Assembly: GCF_009746625.1 (NCBI RefSeq)
Contig: NZ_VWXL01000108.1
Span: forward strand, 39,099 to 103,098
Direction of reading: 5' to 3'
Origin: Caproicibacter fermentans
Lineage (GTDB): Bacteria; Bacillota; Clostridia; Oscillospirales; Acutalibacteraceae
Length of the DNA: 64,000 nucleotides
Made by a program: the position numbers and the translations under genes. How positions within the stretch are numbered: position 1 is the stretch's first letter; each line of letters starts with the position of its first letter. Positions 36,736-48,704 of this stretch are shown here, piece after piece. A model generated the notes under the pieces. That model ran no database searches. It was not told where the DNA came from and saw nothing but the letters and a program-made list of their open reading frames with translations.

Positions 36736-39700
36736 GTTTTCTCCGGTCGGCTCGATTTCCACGTCACTATAGCATTTCATGCCGGTTCCTGCCGGGATGA
36801 GCTTCCCGATAATAACGTTTTCCTTAAGGCCCAGTAAAGGATCGACCTTGCCCTTGATCGCGGCATCGGTCAGCACGCGGGTCGTTTCCTGGAAGGACGC
36901 CGCGGAAAGGAATGAATCCGTCGCGAGAGACGCTTTTGTAATACCCAAAAGAACCGGGGTCGCGGTTGCCTCCTGCAGATCGGTTTCCCCTGCGGCGATG
37001 CGATCGCGTACAATCTGATTTTCGGCCTCCAGTTCGCTCTTTTCAACCAGAGCGCTGGGCAGCAGGGTTGTGTCGCCCGCCTCATCGACGCGAACTTTCT
37101 TCAGCATCTGGCGTACAATAACCTCAATATGCTTGTCGTTGATATCAACGCCCTGCATCCGGTAAACCTTCTGAACCTCTTCAATCAGATAATCCTGGAC
37201 GGCCTGAGTTCCGGTGATTGCCAAAACATCGTGCGGATTGACCGAACCTTCCGTCAGACGGGTACCGGCCTTGATCTCGTCGCCTTCACTGACAATAATA
37301 CGGGAACCAAACGGAATTAAATACGATTTGCTGTCTCCGGTTTCGGAGTTCGTCACAACGACGTGGCGGCTCTTTTTGATTTCGTCAAAAGAAACCGTAC
37401 CGGCAATCTCGCTGATAATGGCAAGATGCTTCGGTTTTCTGCCTTCGAACAGCTCTTCAACGCGGGGCAGGCCCTGTGTGATATCTTCCGCACTGGCAAC
37501 ACCGCCGGTGTGGAAGGTTCTCATGGTCAGCTGCGTGCCGGGCTCGCCGATCGACTGCGCGGCGATAATACCGACCGCTTCGCCGACCATAACGGGCATC
37601 CTTGTCGCAAGGTTTGCGCCGTAACATTTTTTGCAGACGCCGTGTTTCGCGCGGCATTCCAGGATCGAACGGATTTTGATTCTCTTAACGCCCTTTGAAA
37701 CGATGATGTCGGCGTCATTCTCATCCATCAGTTTATCCTTGGAAACCAGCACTTCTCCGCTTTCTTCGTCCACGAAGTCTTCCAGCAGATAACGTCCGAT
37801 CAGACGTTCGTGCATGGTCTCGATAATTTCCTTGCCTTCCTTGATATCAAAGATCTCAAGGCCCTCGGTTGCTCCGCAGTCGTCTTCACGGATAATGACA
37901 TCCTGCGAAACATCGACCAGACGGCGGGTCAGGTAACCGGAGTCCGCCGTACGCAGAGCCGTGTCGGCAAGGCCTTTCCGGGCGCCGCGCGAAGAAATAA
38001 AGTATTCCAGAATATTCAGGCCTTCGCGGTAATTCGCACGGATCGGAATTTCGATTGTTTTACCGGACGTATTTGCAATCAGGCCGCGCATGCCGGCCAG
38101 CTGACGAATCTGACTCATGGAACCGCGGGCGCCGGAGTCAGCCATCATGAAAATCGGGTTGTAGCGGTTCAGGTTCTTTTGCAGCGCGGTGGACACGTCT
38201 TCCGTTGCTTTCGTCCAGGTTTTCAGAACCGCGTTGTAGCGCTCACCGTTGGACAGCAAGCCCATTTTATATTGCTCGGAAACTTCGTCAATCTTCTTCT
38301 CCGCTTCCGCAATGATATCCTTCTTCTGCGGCGGAATCGTGGCGTCGCTGACGGAAACGGTGATTCCGCTGCGGGTGGAATACCGGTATCCCTGCGCCTT
38401 GATTGCGTCGAGAACCTCCGATGTTTTCGGCACGCCATGAACCTCTATGCAGCGGTCAATGATCTGGCCCAGCTGCTTTTTCCCAACCAGAAATTCAATT
38501 TCCAGCTTAAAACGATTTTCCGGCTTGGAACGGTCCACATAACCAAGATCCTGTGGGACCGGGCGATTGAAAATCATGCGTCCGACGGTTGTTTCAATCA
38601 TCTGGGTTTCGGGCTTGCCGTCGAATACCAAAGTCCTGCGGACTTTGATCTTTGCATGAAGGCCGATTACATGCTCGTTGTAAGCCATGATTGCCTCGTC
38701 AAAGTCGCGGAAGCATTTGCCCTCACCCGTCTCTCCGGCCTTATCCAGCGTCAGATAATACGAACCCAGAACCATGTCCTGCGTCGGCACGGTAACAGGG
38801 CGCCCGTCGGAAGGCTTTAACAGGTTGCCTGCCGCAAGCATCAGGAAGCGGGCTTCCGCCTGCGCTTCTGAGGAAAGCGGAACGTGTACGGCCATCTGGT
38901 CTCCGTCGAAATCCGCGTTATACGCGGTGCAGGCCAGCGGATGCAGCTTAAGCGCTCTTCCTTCAACCAGGACCGGCTCAAACGCCTGAATGCCCAGACG
39001 GTGCAGAGTCGGCGCGCGGTTCAACAGCACCGGATGGTTTTTTATGACGATTTCAAGCGCATCCCAAACTTCCGGCTTGGCTCGTTCAACCGCTTTTCTG
39101 GCCGCCTTGATATTGCCGGCAGCCTGTGTCTCGACCAAGCGTTTCATGACAAAAGGCTTAAAAAGTTCCAGCGCCATTTCTTTGGGAAGTCCGCACTGGT
39201 ACATTTTCAGATCAGGACCGACAACAATAACCGAACGGCCCGAATAGTCGACGCGTTTGCCAAGCAGGTTTTGGCGGAAACGGCCCTGTTTGCCCTTCAG
39301 CATGTCGGAAAGAGACTTTAGCGGGCGATTGTTCGGCCCGGTAACCGGGCGTCCGCGGCGGCCGTTATCGATCAGCGCGTCCACAGCCTCCTGCAGCATC
39401 CGCTTTTCGTTGCGGACGATAATATCCGGGGCGCCAAGCTCCAAAAGTCTTTTTAAGCGATTGTTGCGGTTGATGACACGGCGGTACAGGTCGTTCAGGT
39501 CGGACGTTGCAAACCGGCCGCCGTCCAGCTGCACCATCGGCCTCAGATCCGGCGGAATAACCGGAATAGCGTCCATAATCATCCATTCGGGGCGGTTGCC
39601 CGAAAGTCGGAAAGCCTCTACTACTTCAAGGCGTTTCAGAATGCGGACCTTCTTCTGGCCAGTCGCATTGACAAGCTCAGTTTTCAGTTCCGTCGAAACC

Positions 39701-40257
39701 TCGTCCAGATCGATTTCGGAAAGGAGCTTTTGAACAGATTCCGCTCCCATGCCCGCTTCAAAATCGTCCTCGTACTTTTCACGCATGTCGCGGTATTCTT
39801 TTTCATTCAGGAGCTGTTTTTTTTGGAGCTCCCTGACATCGCCCGGATCCGTTACGATATAAAGGGCAAAATAAAGCACCTTTTCCAGCATTCTGGGCGA
39901 AATGTCAAGCATCAGTCCCATGCGGGAAGGGATCCCTTTGAAATACCAGATGTGGGAAACGGGGGCCGCCAGTTCAATGTGGCCCATCCGCTCACGGCGA
40001 ACCTTCGCGCGCGTCACTTCAACACCGCAGCGTTCGCAGATTTTCCCCTTGTAACGAATTCTCTTATACTTACCGCAATGGCATTCCCAGTCCTTCGTAG
40101 GCCCGAAAATGCGTTCGCAGAATAAACCGTCACGCTCCGGCTTTAACGTGCGGTAATTGATCGTTTCCGGCTTTTTTACCTCACCGTGCGACCACTCACG
40201 AATTTTTTCAGGTGAAGCAAGTCCAATCTTTATGGATTCAAAGGTGTTAAATTCCAT
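36715..40257 (-). CDS. rpoC: RNA polymerase subunit beta'
   Basis: Beta' subunit of RNA polymerase. 1180 residues. Zinc ribbon [20 protein letters not shown] near residues 60-79, catalytic Mg site NADFDGDQM near 445, trigger-loop region [18 protein letters not shown] near 905, and a second zinc site [13 protein letters not shown] near 870. ATG 40257 follows AAGGGG; it begins 17 nt after the rpoB stop. The length is that of Firmicutes without large insertions. Confidence 0.98.
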   Translation of the reverse strand: MEFNTFESIKIGLASPEKIREWSHGEVKKPETINYRTLKPERDGLFCERIFGPTKDWECHCGKYKRIRYKGKICERCGVEVTRAKVRRERMGHIELAAPVSHIWYFKGIPSRMGLMLDISPRMLEKVLYFALYIVTDPGDVRELQKKQLLNEKEYRDMREKYEDDFEAGMGAESVQKLLSEIDLDEVSTELKTELVNATGQKKVRILKRLEVVEAFRLSGNRPEWMIMDAIPVIPPDLRPMVQLDGGRFATSDLNDLYRRVINRNNRLKRLLELGAPDIIVRNEKRMLQEAVDALIDNGRRGRPVTGPNNRPLKSLSDMLKGKQGRFRQNLLGKRVDYSGRSVIVVGPDLKMYQCGLPKEMALELFKPFVMKRLVETQAAGNIKAARKAVERAKPEVWDALEIVIKNHPVLLNRAPTLHRLGIQAFEPVLVEGRALKLHPLACTAYNADFDGDQMAVHVPLSSEAQAEARFLMLAAGNLLKPSDGRPVTVPTQDMVLGSYYLTLDKAGETGEGKCFRDFDEAIMAYNEHVIGLHAKIKVRRTLVFDGKPETQMIETTVGRMIFNRPVPQDLGYVDRSKPENRFKLEIEFLVGKKQLGQIIDRCIEVHGVPKTSEVLDAIKAQGYRYSTRSGITVSVSDATIPPQKKDIIAEAEKKIDEVSEQYKMGLLSNGERYNAVLKTWTKATEDVSTALQKNLNRYNPIFMMADSGARGSMSQIRQLAGMRGLIANTSGKTIEIPIRANYREGLNILEYFISSRGARKGLADTALRTADSGYLTRRLVDVSQDVIIREDDCGATEGLEIFDIKEGKEIIETMHERLIGRYLLEDFVDEESGEVLVSKDKLMDENDADIIVSKGVKRIKIRSILECRAKHGVCKKCYGANLATRMPVMVGEAVGIIAAQSIGEPGTQLTMRTFHTGGVASAEDITQGLPRVEELFEGRKPKHLAIISEIAGTVSFDEIKKSRHVVVTNSETGDSKSYLIPFGSRIIVSEGDEIKAGTRLTEGSVNPHDVLAITGTQAVQDYLIEEVQKVYRMQGVDINDKHIEVIVRQMLKKVRVDEAGDTTLLPSALVEKSELEAENQIVRDRIAAGETDLQEATATPVLLGITKASLATDSFLSAASFQETTRVLTDAAIKGKVDPLLGLKENVIIGKLIPAGTGMKCYSDVEIEPTGENLTNDAV

Positions 40258-40274
40258 ATTTCGACCCCTTCCTG

Positions 40275-43200
40275 TCAAATTTTATCTTCATCGGAACTCA
40301 TATCGAACAGATCGTCTTTCCCAAGATCTTCGGAATCGCCGGAACCTTCGTCAGTAAAACCATCGGAATCATCAAACAGACTTCCGTCATCCTCCGCTTC
40401 TTCCATGGAGAAGCCTTCAAAGTCGCCCTCAGCGACCGTCGGTTCATCAAAGTTTTCTTCCGAAGGATTGAATCCAATATCGTCGTCGTCGTCAAAATTC
40501 TGCTTCAGGTCTATTTCATCATTATTTACATCCAGCACCTTGACGTCGAGCGCGAGGGACTGGAGTTCTTTGATCAAAACCTTAAACGATTCCGGAATTC
40601 CGGGCGTCGGAATATTCTGACCTTTGACAATTGCTTCATACGTCTTCACGCGTCCGACCACGTCGTCGGACTTGACGGTGAGAATTTCCTGAAGCGTATA
40701 GGCGGCACCGTAAGCCTCAAGCGCCCACACCTCCATTTCGCCAAAGCGCTGTCCGCCGAACTGTGCTTTGCCGCCCAGAGGCTGCTGCGTAACAAGGGAA
40801 TACGGGCCGGTGGAACGGGCATGGATTTTATCGTCTACCAGGTGGTGGAGTTTCAGATAATACATATAACCGACGGTAACGGGGTTGTCAAAATACTCCC
40901 CGGTGCGGCCGTCTTTCAAAAGGATCTTTCCGTCGGGGCTCAGTCCCGCCTGCGTCAGGCACTCCACAATATTGTCTTCGTGAGCACCGTCGAAGACAGG
41001 AGTCATAATTTTCCAGCCAAGTGCTTTTGCGGCAAGACCCAGGTGAACTTCCAGCACCTGCCCGATATTCATTCGGGAGGGTACGCCCAGAGGATTCAGC
41101 ACAATGTCAAGCGGAGTCCCGTCCGGAAGGAACGGCATATCTTCCACCGGCAGAATGCGTGAGACAACGCCCTTGTTTCCGTGGCGGCCCGCCATTTTAT
41201 CGCCGACTGATATTTTTCTCTTCTGCGCCAGATAGCAGCGAACCACTTTATTGACGCCCGGGCTCAGCTCGTCATGGCTGTTTTCACGGGTGAAGACCTT
41301 AACGTCGACAACAATGCCGCTTTCACCGTGCGGAACGCGAAGGGAGGTATCGCGAACCTCGCGTGCTTTTTCTCCAAAAATGGCACGAAGCAGACGCTCT
41401 TCCGCGGTCAGCTCGGTTTCGCCCTTTGGCGTTACCTTACCGACAAGAATATCTCCCGCACGGACTTCCGCGCCGATGCGGATGATTCCGCCGTCGTCCA
41501 AATCACGGAGCAGGTCTTCGTTGACATTCGGAATATCCCGTGTAATTTCTTCCGGACCAAGTTTGGTGTCGCGGGCTTCCGTCTCATATTCCTCAATGTG
41601 GATAGAGGTAAAAACATCGTCGCGCACAACTTTTTCATTGATCAGGACGGCGTCCTCGTAGTTGTAGCCCTCCCAGGTCATGAAGCCGATCAGGGCGTTT
41701 TTGCCAAGGCTGATTTCCCCGTCCTTTGTGGCCGGGCCGTCTGCGATGACGTCTCCCTCCGCCACGCGCTGGTTAATGTCTACTATCGGGACCTGATTAA
41801 TGCATGTTCCCTGATTGGAACGCATAAATTTAATAACATGATAGACGTCGGTTTCCCCGTTGTCCGTAGTAATCTTAATTTCGTCGGCGGAAACGCTGCT
41901 GACGACGCCGCTGCGCTTTGCAAGCACACAGACACCGGAATCCACGCCCGCTTTATACTCCATGCCGGTACCGACAATCGGAGATTCCGTCTTCAAAAGC
42001 GGTACCGCCTGCCGCTGCATGTTGGAACCCATCAGCGCGCGGTTCGCATCGTCGTTTTCCAGAAAGGGAATCATCGCGGTCGCGACGGAAACAACCATCC
42101 GCGGCGAAACATCCATGAAATCAGCGCGTTCGCGCTCTATTTCAACAAATTCGTCGCGATAGCGGCCGTTTACCTTCGGGTTTACGAAGCGGCCTTCTTC
42201 ATCGAGAGGTTCATTCGCCTGTGCCACAATATAATTGTCTTCAACATCCGCCGTCATATAGACGACTTCTTTTGTTACAACACCGGTTTTTTTGTCAACG
42301 CGGCGAAACGGCGCTTCGATAAATCCGTAATCATTGATTTTCGCGAATGTGGCCAAATAGGAGATCAAACCGATATTCGGCCCTTCCGGCGTTTCAATCG
42401 GGCACATGCGTCCATAGTGTGTGTAATGAACGTCGCGTACCTCAAATCCCGCGCGATCTCTTGAAAGACCGCCGGGCCCCAGCGCGGAAAGACGTCTCTT
42501 ATGGGTAAGCTCCGCAAGCGGGTTGGTCTGATCCATAAACTGAGACAGCGGAGAAGATCCGAAAAATTCACGGATTGCCGCAACCACAGGGCGGATATTG
42601 ATTAAAGAATGCGGTGTAAGAACCTCCAGATCCTGGGCCTGAAGCGTCATGCGTTCACGAATCACTCGTTCCAGGCGGGAAAAGCCGATGCGAAACTGGT
42701 TCTGGAGCAGCTCGCCGACAGACCGGATTCGCCTGTTGCCCAAATGGTCGATATCGTCAATCGTACCCAGGCCAACCGCCAGGCAATTCATATAATTGAT
42801 AGAGGCAAAAATGTCATCGATAATAATGTGCTTTGGAATCAGCTCGTCGATTCTGGCGATGACTTTTTCCTTGATTTCTTCATCCGTGGAACTGGACTCA
42901 AGAATTTCATTGAGAATGGTGAAACGGACCCTCTCGTTGATATCGCATTCTGTTTTGGCGTCAAAGTTTACGAATTTCTGAATATTAACCATGCCGTTGG
43001 AAATCACTTTGATTTCGCGGTCCCCATCCTGCACATACGCGATGGAGACACCGGCATCGTCAATCTGTTCCGCAAGCTCATGGGACACGGCCACACCCGC
43101 CTCCGCAAGCAGTTCCCCCGTGCGGGGATCCGCGATCGGCTTGGAAAGCACCTGACCGGAGATACGGCCGGCAAGATTCAGCTTTTTGTTGTATTTGTAA

Positions 43201-44021
43201 CGGCCGACCCGCGAAAGGTCATAACGGCGCGCATCAAAAAACAGGCTGTTGATGTGAGCCTGCGCGCTTTCTATGGTCGGCGGTTCGCTCGGACGAAGCT
43301 TTCTGTAAATTTCAAACAGGGCTTCCTCCGTGTTTTTGCACGGATCTTTGGCAATCGTTGCTTCTATCCGCTCGTCGACGCCAAAATAATCGCGGATTTC
43401 CTCGTCCGAACCAAGACCGAGGGAGCGGATAAATACGGTAACGGGAATTTTGCGGTTTTTATCGATACGAACATAGAAAACGTCGTTCGCGTCGTTTTCA
43501 TATTCCAGCCATGCGCCGCGGTTCGGGATAACGGTGGAGCTGTAAAGTTCCTTGCCCGTTTTATCGTATTCCATTTTATAATAAACGCCGGGCGAACGAA
43601 CCAGCTGGGAAACAATGACGCGCTCAGCGCCGTTGATTACAAAGGTTCCGCTGTCGGTCATCAGGGGAAAATCCCCCATGAATACTTCGGATTCTTTAAT
43701 TTCGCCGCTTTCCTTGTTAAGCAGCCGTGCCGTGACCCGTAATGCCGCGGAATAAGTAGCATCGCGTTCCTTGCATTCTTCCACGCTGTAATTCGGCTTG
43801 TCGACATCCAGTTTGTAATCGACAAAATCAAGTACGAGATTGCCCGTGTAATCCGTGATGCCGGAGACTTCCTTGAATACTTCCTTGAGTCCTTCATCGA
43901 GGAACCACTGATAGGACTTTTTCTGTACTTCGATAAGATTCGGCATATCAAGGACTTCATCAATACGCGCAAAACTCATTCGAGTATTTTTGCCAACCTT
44001 AACCGGTTTGACATTCACCAT
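40275..44021 (-). CDS. rpoB: RNA polymerase subunit beta with acidic tail
   Basis: Beta subunit of RNA polymerase. 1248 residues from ATG 44021 ([20 protein letters not shown]), preceded by GGAGTGAT; earlier in-frame ATGs at 44063 and 44042 lack ribosome sites. The rifampicin region [16 protein letters not shown] ... [10 protein letters not shown] (near residue 495-525) has the sensitive-type residues. After the last conserved block the protein continues about 75 residues in a highly acidic tail ([20 protein letters not shown] through MSSDEDKI). Usual upstream neighbours rplJ-rplL are not here; the gene has its own promoter at 44200. Confidence 0.98.
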   Translation of the reverse strand: MVNVKPVKVGKNTRMSFARIDEVLDMPNLIEVQKKSYQWFLDEGLKEVFKEVSGITDYTGNLVLDFVDYKLDVDKPNYSVEECKERDATYSAALRVTARLLNKESGEIKESEVFMGDFPLMTDSGTFVINGAERVIVSQLVRSPGVYYKMEYDKTGKELYSSTVIPNRGAWLEYENDANDVFYVRIDKNRKIPVTVFIRSLGLGSDEEIRDYFGVDERIEATIAKDPCKNTEEALFEIYRKLRPSEPPTIESAQAHINSLFFDARRYDLSRVGRYKYNKKLNLAGRISGQVLSKPIADPRTGELLAEAGVAVSHELAEQIDDAGVSIAYVQDGDREIKVISNGMVNIQKFVNFDAKTECDINERVRFTILNEILESSSTDEEIKEKVIARIDELIPKHIIIDDIFASINYMNCLAVGLGTIDDIDHLGNRRIRSVGELLQNQFRIGFSRLERVIRERMTLQAQDLEVLTPHSLINIRPVVAAIREFFGSSPLSQFMDQTNPLAELTHKRRLSALGPGGLSRDRAGFEVRDVHYTHYGRMCPIETPEGPNIGLISYLATFAKINDYGFIEAPFRRVDKKTGVVTKEVVYMTADVEDNYIVAQANEPLDEEGRFVNPKVNGRYRDEFVEIERERADFMDVSPRMVVSVATAMIPFLENDDANRALMGSNMQRQAVPLLKTESPIVGTGMEYKAGVDSGVCVLAKRSGVVSSVSADEIKITTDNGETDVYHVIKFMRSNQGTCINQVPIVDINQRVAEGDVIADGPATKDGEISLGKNALIGFMTWEGYNYEDAVLINEKVVRDDVFTSIHIEEYETEARDTKLGPEEITRDIPNVNEDLLRDLDDGGIIRIGAEVRAGDILVGKVTPKGETELTAEERLLRAIFGEKAREVRDTSLRVPHGESGIVVDVKVFTRENSHDELSPGVNKVVRCYLAQKRKISVGDKMAGRHGNKGVVSRILPVEDMPFLPDGTPLDIVLNPLGVPSRMNIGQVLEVHLGLAAKALGWKIMTPVFDGAHEDNIVECLTQAGLSPDGKILLKDGRTGEYFDNPVTVGYMYYLKLHHLVDDKIHARSTGPYSLVTQQPLGGKAQFGGQRFGEMEVWALEAYGAAYTLQEILTVKSDDVVGRVKTYEAIVKGQNIPTPGIPESFKVLIKELQSLALDVKVLDVNNDEIDLKQNFDDDDDIGFNPSEENFDEPTVAEGDFEGFSMEEAEDDGSLFDDSDGFTDEGSGDSEDLGKDDLFDMSSDEDKI

Positions 44022-44199
44022 TGGCTCAATCACTCCATTCATAGATTTGACATTCCGCGGCATAAATTAAGCACAAAAAGTTTTCATATATCTCACGATT
44101 TTATCATACTCCAGATAAACTATTGCCTTTTGAAAGGACTTGTGATATGATAGTTACAAATCATTTTGCGTATAAGTTGCCATGATGATGCAGTATATT

Positions 44200-44228
44200 A
44201 TTTTATTACAATATATGGTGGTTGTCAA
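44200..44228 (-). promoter_or_regulatory. Sigma-A promoter of rpoB
   Basis: Minus strand consensus TTGACA (44228-44223), 17-nt spacer, TAAAAT (44205-44200). It leaves a leader of roughly 170 nt before rpoB; I see no ribosomal-protein leader fold in it. Confidence 0.85.
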
Positions 44229-44269
44229 GTAATTTTTTAAAATAGCTAGATTATTTATACGTTCAATAC

Positions 44270-44297
44270 AAAAGCCGGAGTGAAAGCTCCGGCTTTT
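44270..44297 (-). terminator. Terminator after rrf2
   Basis: Stem AAAAGCCGGAG/CTCCGGCTTTT around a short loop; T-rich on both strands. It ends the rpoD-rrf2 transcript upstream of the rpoB promoter. Confidence 0.9.
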
Positions 44298-44308
44298 GTT
44301 CTTTATTT

Positions 44309-44716
44309 CTAACCCTGCTTTTTCTTATTGTTCAGGGTGTCAAATGTATAGGAGTCGAGTTTTTCCCTTACGATTGTAGAAATTTCGTCGTAAATCTCGT
44401 GGAATCTGCAGCAGTGATCATGCGTGCAGCTGTAAGCATCCTGCTGGCATCGGCTCAGCATATAAGGCCCTTCCACGGACTCAATGACCTGACGAAGCGT
44501 GATGGAATCCGCCGGGCCGGCAAGCATATAGCCTCCATGCGCGCCTTTATAAGATACAATCAGCCCGGAGGCAACCAGCTTTCTCAGAATTTTCAATGCA
44601 AACCTCAGGGGAACCCGCGTATGTTCCGAAAGGGTGCGGGCGTCTACTTTTCGGTCCGACTGCGCGAGGTCGTCGACGATCCGGACCGCGTAGTCGGCCT
44701 CGAGTGTCAATACCAT
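44309..44716 (-). CDS. Rrf2 family transcriptional regulator with cysteine cluster
   Basis: Rrf2-type winged-helix regulator of 135 residues: MVLTLEADYAVRIVDDLA start, HTH residues VPLRFALKILRKLVASGLI near 35-53 and the beta-wing GGYMLA. Cysteines near residue 90 (CQQDAYSCTHDHCC) suit an Fe-S cluster as in IscR or NsrR, so it may sense iron-sulfur status, oxidants or NO. Targets are unknown; no isc/suf genes lie nearby. It follows rpoD after 15 nt, with AAGGAG overlapping the rpoD end, and shares its transcript. Confidence 0.88.
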   Translation of the reverse strand: MVLTLEADYAVRIVDDLAQSDRKVDARTLSEHTRVPLRFALKILRKLVASGLIVSYKGAHGGYMLAGPADSITLRQVIESVEGPYMLSRCQQDAYSCTHDHCCRFHEIYDEISTIVREKLDSYTFDTLNNKKKQG

Positions 44717-44731
44717 AATGATGAACGCTCC

Positions 44732-45826
44732 TTAATCCAAAAAATCTTTCAGCTTTTTGCTTCGGCTTGGATGACGCAGTTTTCGAAGCGCCTTTGCTTC
44801 AATTTGACGGATTCGTTCTCTTGTTACATTAAATTCCTTGCCCACTTCTTCCAGTGTGCGGGAACGTCCGTCCTCCAGGCCGAACCGCAGCCGAAGAACC
44901 TTTTCTTCTCTTGGCGTCAGTGTGTCGAGCACATCCGCAAGCTGTTCTTTCAAAAGCGTGTGGGAAGCGGCATCCGCCGGGGCCGGAGCGTCATCGTCCG
45001 GAATAAAGTCGCCAAGGTGGCTGTCTTCCTCTTCGCCGATCGGCGTTTCCAGCGAAACGGGTTCCTGAGCAACACGCATAATTTCTCGCACTTTTTCAAC
45101 CGGCATATCCAGTTCGTAAGAAATTTCCTCCGCTGTGGGTTCATGGCCGTTGGTATGCAGCAGCTGGCTCGAAACCTTTTTTACCTTATTGATTGTTTCG
45201 ACCATATGCACGGGAATTCGAATTGTTCTCGCCTGATCCGCAATCGCGCGTGTAATCGCCTGACGAATCCACCAGGTGGCATAAGTGGAAAATTTGAAGC
45301 CCTTGGTATAGTCAAATTTTTCCACCGCTTTGATGAGGCCCAGATTGCCCTCCTGAATCAGGTCCAGGAATTGCATTCCTCTGCCGAGATACCTCTTTGC
45401 AATACTGACAACCAGACGAAGATTTGCTTCCGAAAGCCTTTTTTTCGCCGCCTCGTCCCCGCTGGAAATGCGGATGGCAAGGTCAATTTCCTCTTCCGGA
45501 CTCAATAGGGGCACCCGACCGATTTCCTTTAAGTAAACCTTAACCGGATCATCGATTGCAATTCCTTCCGTACTCAGAGTGGTTTCAAGGTCTTCGCTTT
45601 CAACAATTTTCGGGTCAATTTCAAGGTCTTCCAGCGGTTCGTCACCGAAATCCTCGACGATTTCAACTCCCTGCGACTCAAGCGTATCGTAAAATTTTTC
45701 GATCTGTTCCGGGTCAAAGTCCAATTCGCCAAGCGCGTCAAGGATTTCCTTTGTGGACAACTGCCCTTTTGCTTTTCCCTGTTCTATCAGTTCCCTGATC
45801 ACCGTTTTCTTGTCAGGCATTGCCAT
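44732..45826 (-). CDS. rpoD: RNA polymerase primary sigma factor
   Basis: Housekeeping sigma-70 (SigA). 364 residues: region 1.1-like acidic N-terminus, region 1.2 ([20 protein letters not shown]), region 2 ([39 protein letters not shown]), region 3 and region 4 ([20 protein letters not shown]). No insertion between 1.2 and 2, typical for Firmicutes. The order dnaG-rpoD is the classical macromolecular-synthesis operon without rpsU. It recognises the -35/-10 elements marked elsewhere in this annotation. Confidence 0.97.
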   Translation of the reverse strand: MAMPDKKTVIRELIEQGKAKGQLSTKEILDALGELDFDPEQIEKFYDTLESQGVEIVEDFGDEPLEDLEIDPKIVESEDLETTLSTEGIAIDDPVKVYLKEIGRVPLLSPEEEIDLAIRISSGDEAAKKRLSEANLRLVVSIAKRYLGRGMQFLDLIQEGNLGLIKAVEKFDYTKGFKFSTYATWWIRQAITRAIADQARTIRIPVHMVETINKVKKVSSQLLHTNGHEPTAEEISYELDMPVEKVREIMRVAQEPVSLETPIGEEEDSHLGDFIPDDDAPAPADAASHTLLKEQLADVLDTLTPREEKVLRLRFGLEDGRSRTLEEVGKEFNVTRERIRQIEAKALRKLRHPSRSKKLKDFLD

Positions 45827-45837
45827 AATGCGTCCCC

Positions 45838-47595
45838 CTATTTCTTTTGCTGCCTTAATTTTTGCAGGTAATCTTCTATTTCCTCAGCTCGTACCGAATC
45901 GGCCCGGCTTATCGTTAATTTATCATTTTCCTGGGAAATAATATTGATATATTTCAGCACGTCCGGCCATGTCAGTGTAATTCCGTCCTGAGCCGCAAGA
46001 ATTCGTGAGACGGATGAAATTTCATCCATGGTAAATTCTTCCGAAAGATCGGCAAGGCCGACTGCATTTCCTTTTGTAATTCTGCCCACAATTATCGCAT
46101 ATACACGGCGGTTAAATGACGTAATAAATTTTTCAGGCGGTAAAATCGCCGCGATTTTTTCGGAGGATTCCGGAAATTTCAGCAAATGAGCAATCAGGGC
46201 TTCCTCCGCGACCGCCGCGCGAAGATTGCCTGCTTTTTCGGGATTTACACGATCCCTCAGGCCCGCGGCTTGTTGCTGAACCGCCTGAAATTGCTTTTTC
46301 ATCTGCTTTTTCCGATTCCTTTTACTGTACGCTGAAATTTGATTCATGACCGTGGCCGTCGCGATTCCGGCCTCCTGTGCCAGCCGCCCCGCATAAACCT
46401 CCTGTTCAATGCGGTTTTCCAGGGTGGCAAGAACGGACGCTGCCGCATTCAGGTACTCGACCCGCTGTTCGGGGATTTGAAGATTGCGGCCCTGCTTCGC
46501 CTTTTGCAGACGATATTCCACATCGTTGCCGCAGGCGTCCAACAGCTGCTTAAACTTAATCGGCCCGTTCGTTTTTATGTATTCATCCGGATCCTTTCCG
46601 CCGGTAACGGTCAGAACCCGAACGACCAGTCCGGCGTCCCGAAGAATCGGGATTGCCCGAGAGGCCGCTTTCTGCCCCGGTTCGTCGGAATCATAGCAAA
46701 CGACTATTTCTTTTGCATACCGGGCCATCAGCCGTGCCTGCGGCGCGGTCAGCGAAGTGCCGAGCGTGGCGACCGCCTCTTGAAAACCCGCCTGATGCAG
46801 AGCGATCACATCCATATATCCTTCGCATAAAATCAATCTTTCCGAATTGCAGTTTTTTGCAAAATTAAGAGCAAAAAGCAGATTGCCCTTATTGAAAACG
46901 GGCGTTTCCGAAGTGTTCAGATACTTCGGCTTATCATCTCCGAGGGTTCTTCCGCCGAATGCCACCACATTGCCCCGCAGGTCGATAATCGGGAACATGA
47001 CCCGCCCGAAAAAACGGTCGACCGCCCTTCCGCTTCTGCTTTTAAAAGCCACGTTCGCAAGAATCATTTCATTCTGTGTGTAGCCTTTCTTCTCAAGCAT
47101 GTCGACCAAAGCGAAGCGGGAAGCAGGAGAATACCCCAGTCCGAAGTGCCGGACAGTTTCCGGCTTTAACTCACGCCGGTTAAAATATTCTCTTCCCTCG
47201 CGCCCGGCATCCGAATTCAGCACGGAATAGAAGAATCGGGCTGTTTCCCGGTTGATTTCAAGAATCCGGGCGCGCAGTTTCGCCATGCCGTCATCGACCT
47301 GTGCTTCCGGAACCTGCAATCCGGCGCGCTGAGCAAGGAAACGAACCGCTTCCATGTAATCGAGATTCTCAATCCGCCGGATAAACGTAATCACATCGCC
47401 TCCCGTTCCGCATCCGAAGCAGTAAAACGAACCGTTTTCCGGATAGATATTAAACGACGGCGACTTTTCACTGTGAAATGGACAAAGCCCGACCAGATTC
47501 CTGCCGCTGCGTTTCAGGCTGACATAGTTCGCGGCGATTTCAGCAAGATCACAGCGCGCCTTCAGTTCCTGAAGGAACGATTCCGGCAAGGGCAT
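45838..47595 (-). CDS. dnaG: DNA primase
   Basis: DnaG primase, makes RNA primers for replication. 585 residues with the CHC2 zinc domain ([13 protein letters not shown] ... [11 protein letters not shown], residues 38-66), the TOPRIM catalytic core ([18 protein letters not shown] near 255; [15 protein letters not shown]) and a C-terminal helicase-binding region. ATG 47595 is the only sensible start. Next gene rpoD is 12 nt downstream. Confidence 0.96.
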   Translation of the reverse strand: MPLPESFLQELKARCDLAEIAANYVSLKRSGRNLVGLCPFHSEKSPSFNIYPENGSFYCFGCGTGGDVITFIRRIENLDYMEAVRFLAQRAGLQVPEAQVDDGMAKLRARILEINRETARFFYSVLNSDAGREGREYFNRRELKPETVRHFGLGYSPASRFALVDMLEKKGYTQNEMILANVAFKSRSGRAVDRFFGRVMFPIIDLRGNVVAFGGRTLGDDKPKYLNTSETPVFNKGNLLFALNFAKNCNSERLILCEGYMDVIALHQAGFQEAVATLGTSLTAPQARLMARYAKEIVVCYDSDEPGQKAASRAIPILRDAGLVVRVLTVTGGKDPDEYIKTNGPIKFKQLLDACGNDVEYRLQKAKQGRNLQIPEQRVEYLNAAASVLATLENRIEQEVYAGRLAQEAGIATATVMNQISAYSKRNRKKQMKKQFQAVQQQAAGLRDRVNPEKAGNLRAAVAEEALIAHLLKFPESSEKIAAILPPEKFITSFNRRVYAIIVGRITKGNAVGLADLSEEFTMDEISSVSRILAAQDGITLTWPDVLKYINIISQENDKLTISRADSVRAEEIEDYLQKLRQQKK

Positions 47596-47631
47596 ACGTC
47601 CGCCTCCCTTTCAGATTCAGTTGCCGGCGCC

Positions 47632-48627
47632 TTATATTTTCCACGATGCCGGTACATAAATGGATTTAAACAATTCGACCGCATAATGATCCGTCATGCC
47701 GGCAATATAATCGCAGGCGGCACGGGCGCAGCCGTCCTGCTCCGCGATCAGACGCATATCCTCCGGCAGATTCTCCGGCTTTTGCAGATAATCAAACAAA
47801 GCGCCGATCAGATGAGGGACTTTGCGCTCCTCTCCCTTTGCATAGGGATTCTCATAAACGCTCTGAAACATGAAGTCCCTTAACAAATCAAATGCTGCCT
47901 GAACTTCCGGCCTCATGCCGACGGTTCCATTTTGGCTGCCCTCAATCACGGACCGAACCAGAGTATCAATCCGTTTCGATTTCCTGTGACCCAGCACCGA
48001 TGTAATTCTTTCTGGAATTTCACCCTCTGTCAGCACTCCCGCGCGTTCCGCGTCGTCGATATCATGATTCAAATAAGCAATCCGGTCCGCGGTCCGTACG
48101 ATGCGGCCTTCCATCGTCAGCGCTTCCGTCCCGGTCGTATGACACAGGATTCCATCCCGAACTTCTTTGGTCAGATTCAATCCTTTTCCGTTTTTTTCAA
48201 GGCGTTCCACAACCCGCACACTCTGTTCATAGTGCCGGAATCCGCCCGGAAAAATCTGATCCAGCGCGCGTTCTCCCGCATGCCCGAAGGGGGTATGTCC
48301 CAAGTCATGACCCAGGGAAATCGCTTCCGTCAGATCCTCGTTCAGCTGCAGCGCCCGGGCGATTGTCCGCGCGATCTGCGCGACTTCAAGCGTGTGAGTC
48401 AGCCGTGTGCGGTAATGGTCGCCTTCCGGAGAAAGGAATACCTGCGTTTTATGCTTCAGGCGGCGAAACGCCTTGCAGTGTATAATTCTGTCACGGTCCC
48501 TTTGGTAGGGCGTTCTCAAGTCACATTCCATTTCCTGCGTTTCACGCCCCGCCGAATTTCTTGAAAGCATGGCATAAGGTGAAAGCGTCTGTTCTTCCAG
48601 ATTTTGTATCCTTTCACAAACAGTCAT
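47632..48627 (-). CDS. dgt: dGTPase-like HD-domain phosphohydrolase
   Basis: Deoxyguanosinetriphosphate triphosphohydrolase-like protein, which lowers dNTP pools. 331 residues with the metal-binding HD motif: RLTHTLEVAQIARTIARAL (His), ISLGHDLGHTPFGHAGE (HD) and VRTADRIAYLNHDIDDAERA (Asp). ATG 48627 has GGGG 7 nt upstream; a longer reading lacks this. It lies just before dnaG, an order found in many Clostridia. Substrate preference within dNTPs is not predictable here. Confidence 0.92.
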   Translation of the reverse strand: MTVCERIQNLEEQTLSPYAMLSRNSAGRETQEMECDLRTPYQRDRDRIIHCKAFRRLKHKTQVFLSPEGDHYRTRLTHTLEVAQIARTIARALQLNEDLTEAISLGHDLGHTPFGHAGERALDQIFPGGFRHYEQSVRVVERLEKNGKGLNLTKEVRDGILCHTTGTEALTMEGRIVRTADRIAYLNHDIDDAERAGVLTEGEIPERITSVLGHRKSKRIDTLVRSVIEGSQNGTVGMRPEVQAAFDLLRDFMFQSVYENPYAKGEERKVPHLIGALFDYLQKPENLPEDMRLIAEQDGCARAACDYIAGMTDHYAVELFKSIYVPASWKI

Positions 48628-48704
48628 AAAGAAACCCCTTTCCGTGCATTTCACTGCATTATACGCGAATTCCTCTCCCTTTTCCTTTCCCGTAACAAAA
48701 AAAG

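Noticed and set aside
41274..43742. Several plus-strand frames over 350 codons opposite rpoB
   Set aside because: Explained by codon bias of rpoB on the other strand; no start signals.
44022..44199. L10-type leader or attenuator before rpoB
   Set aside because: No recognisable L10-binding fold or terminator in the leader by eye.
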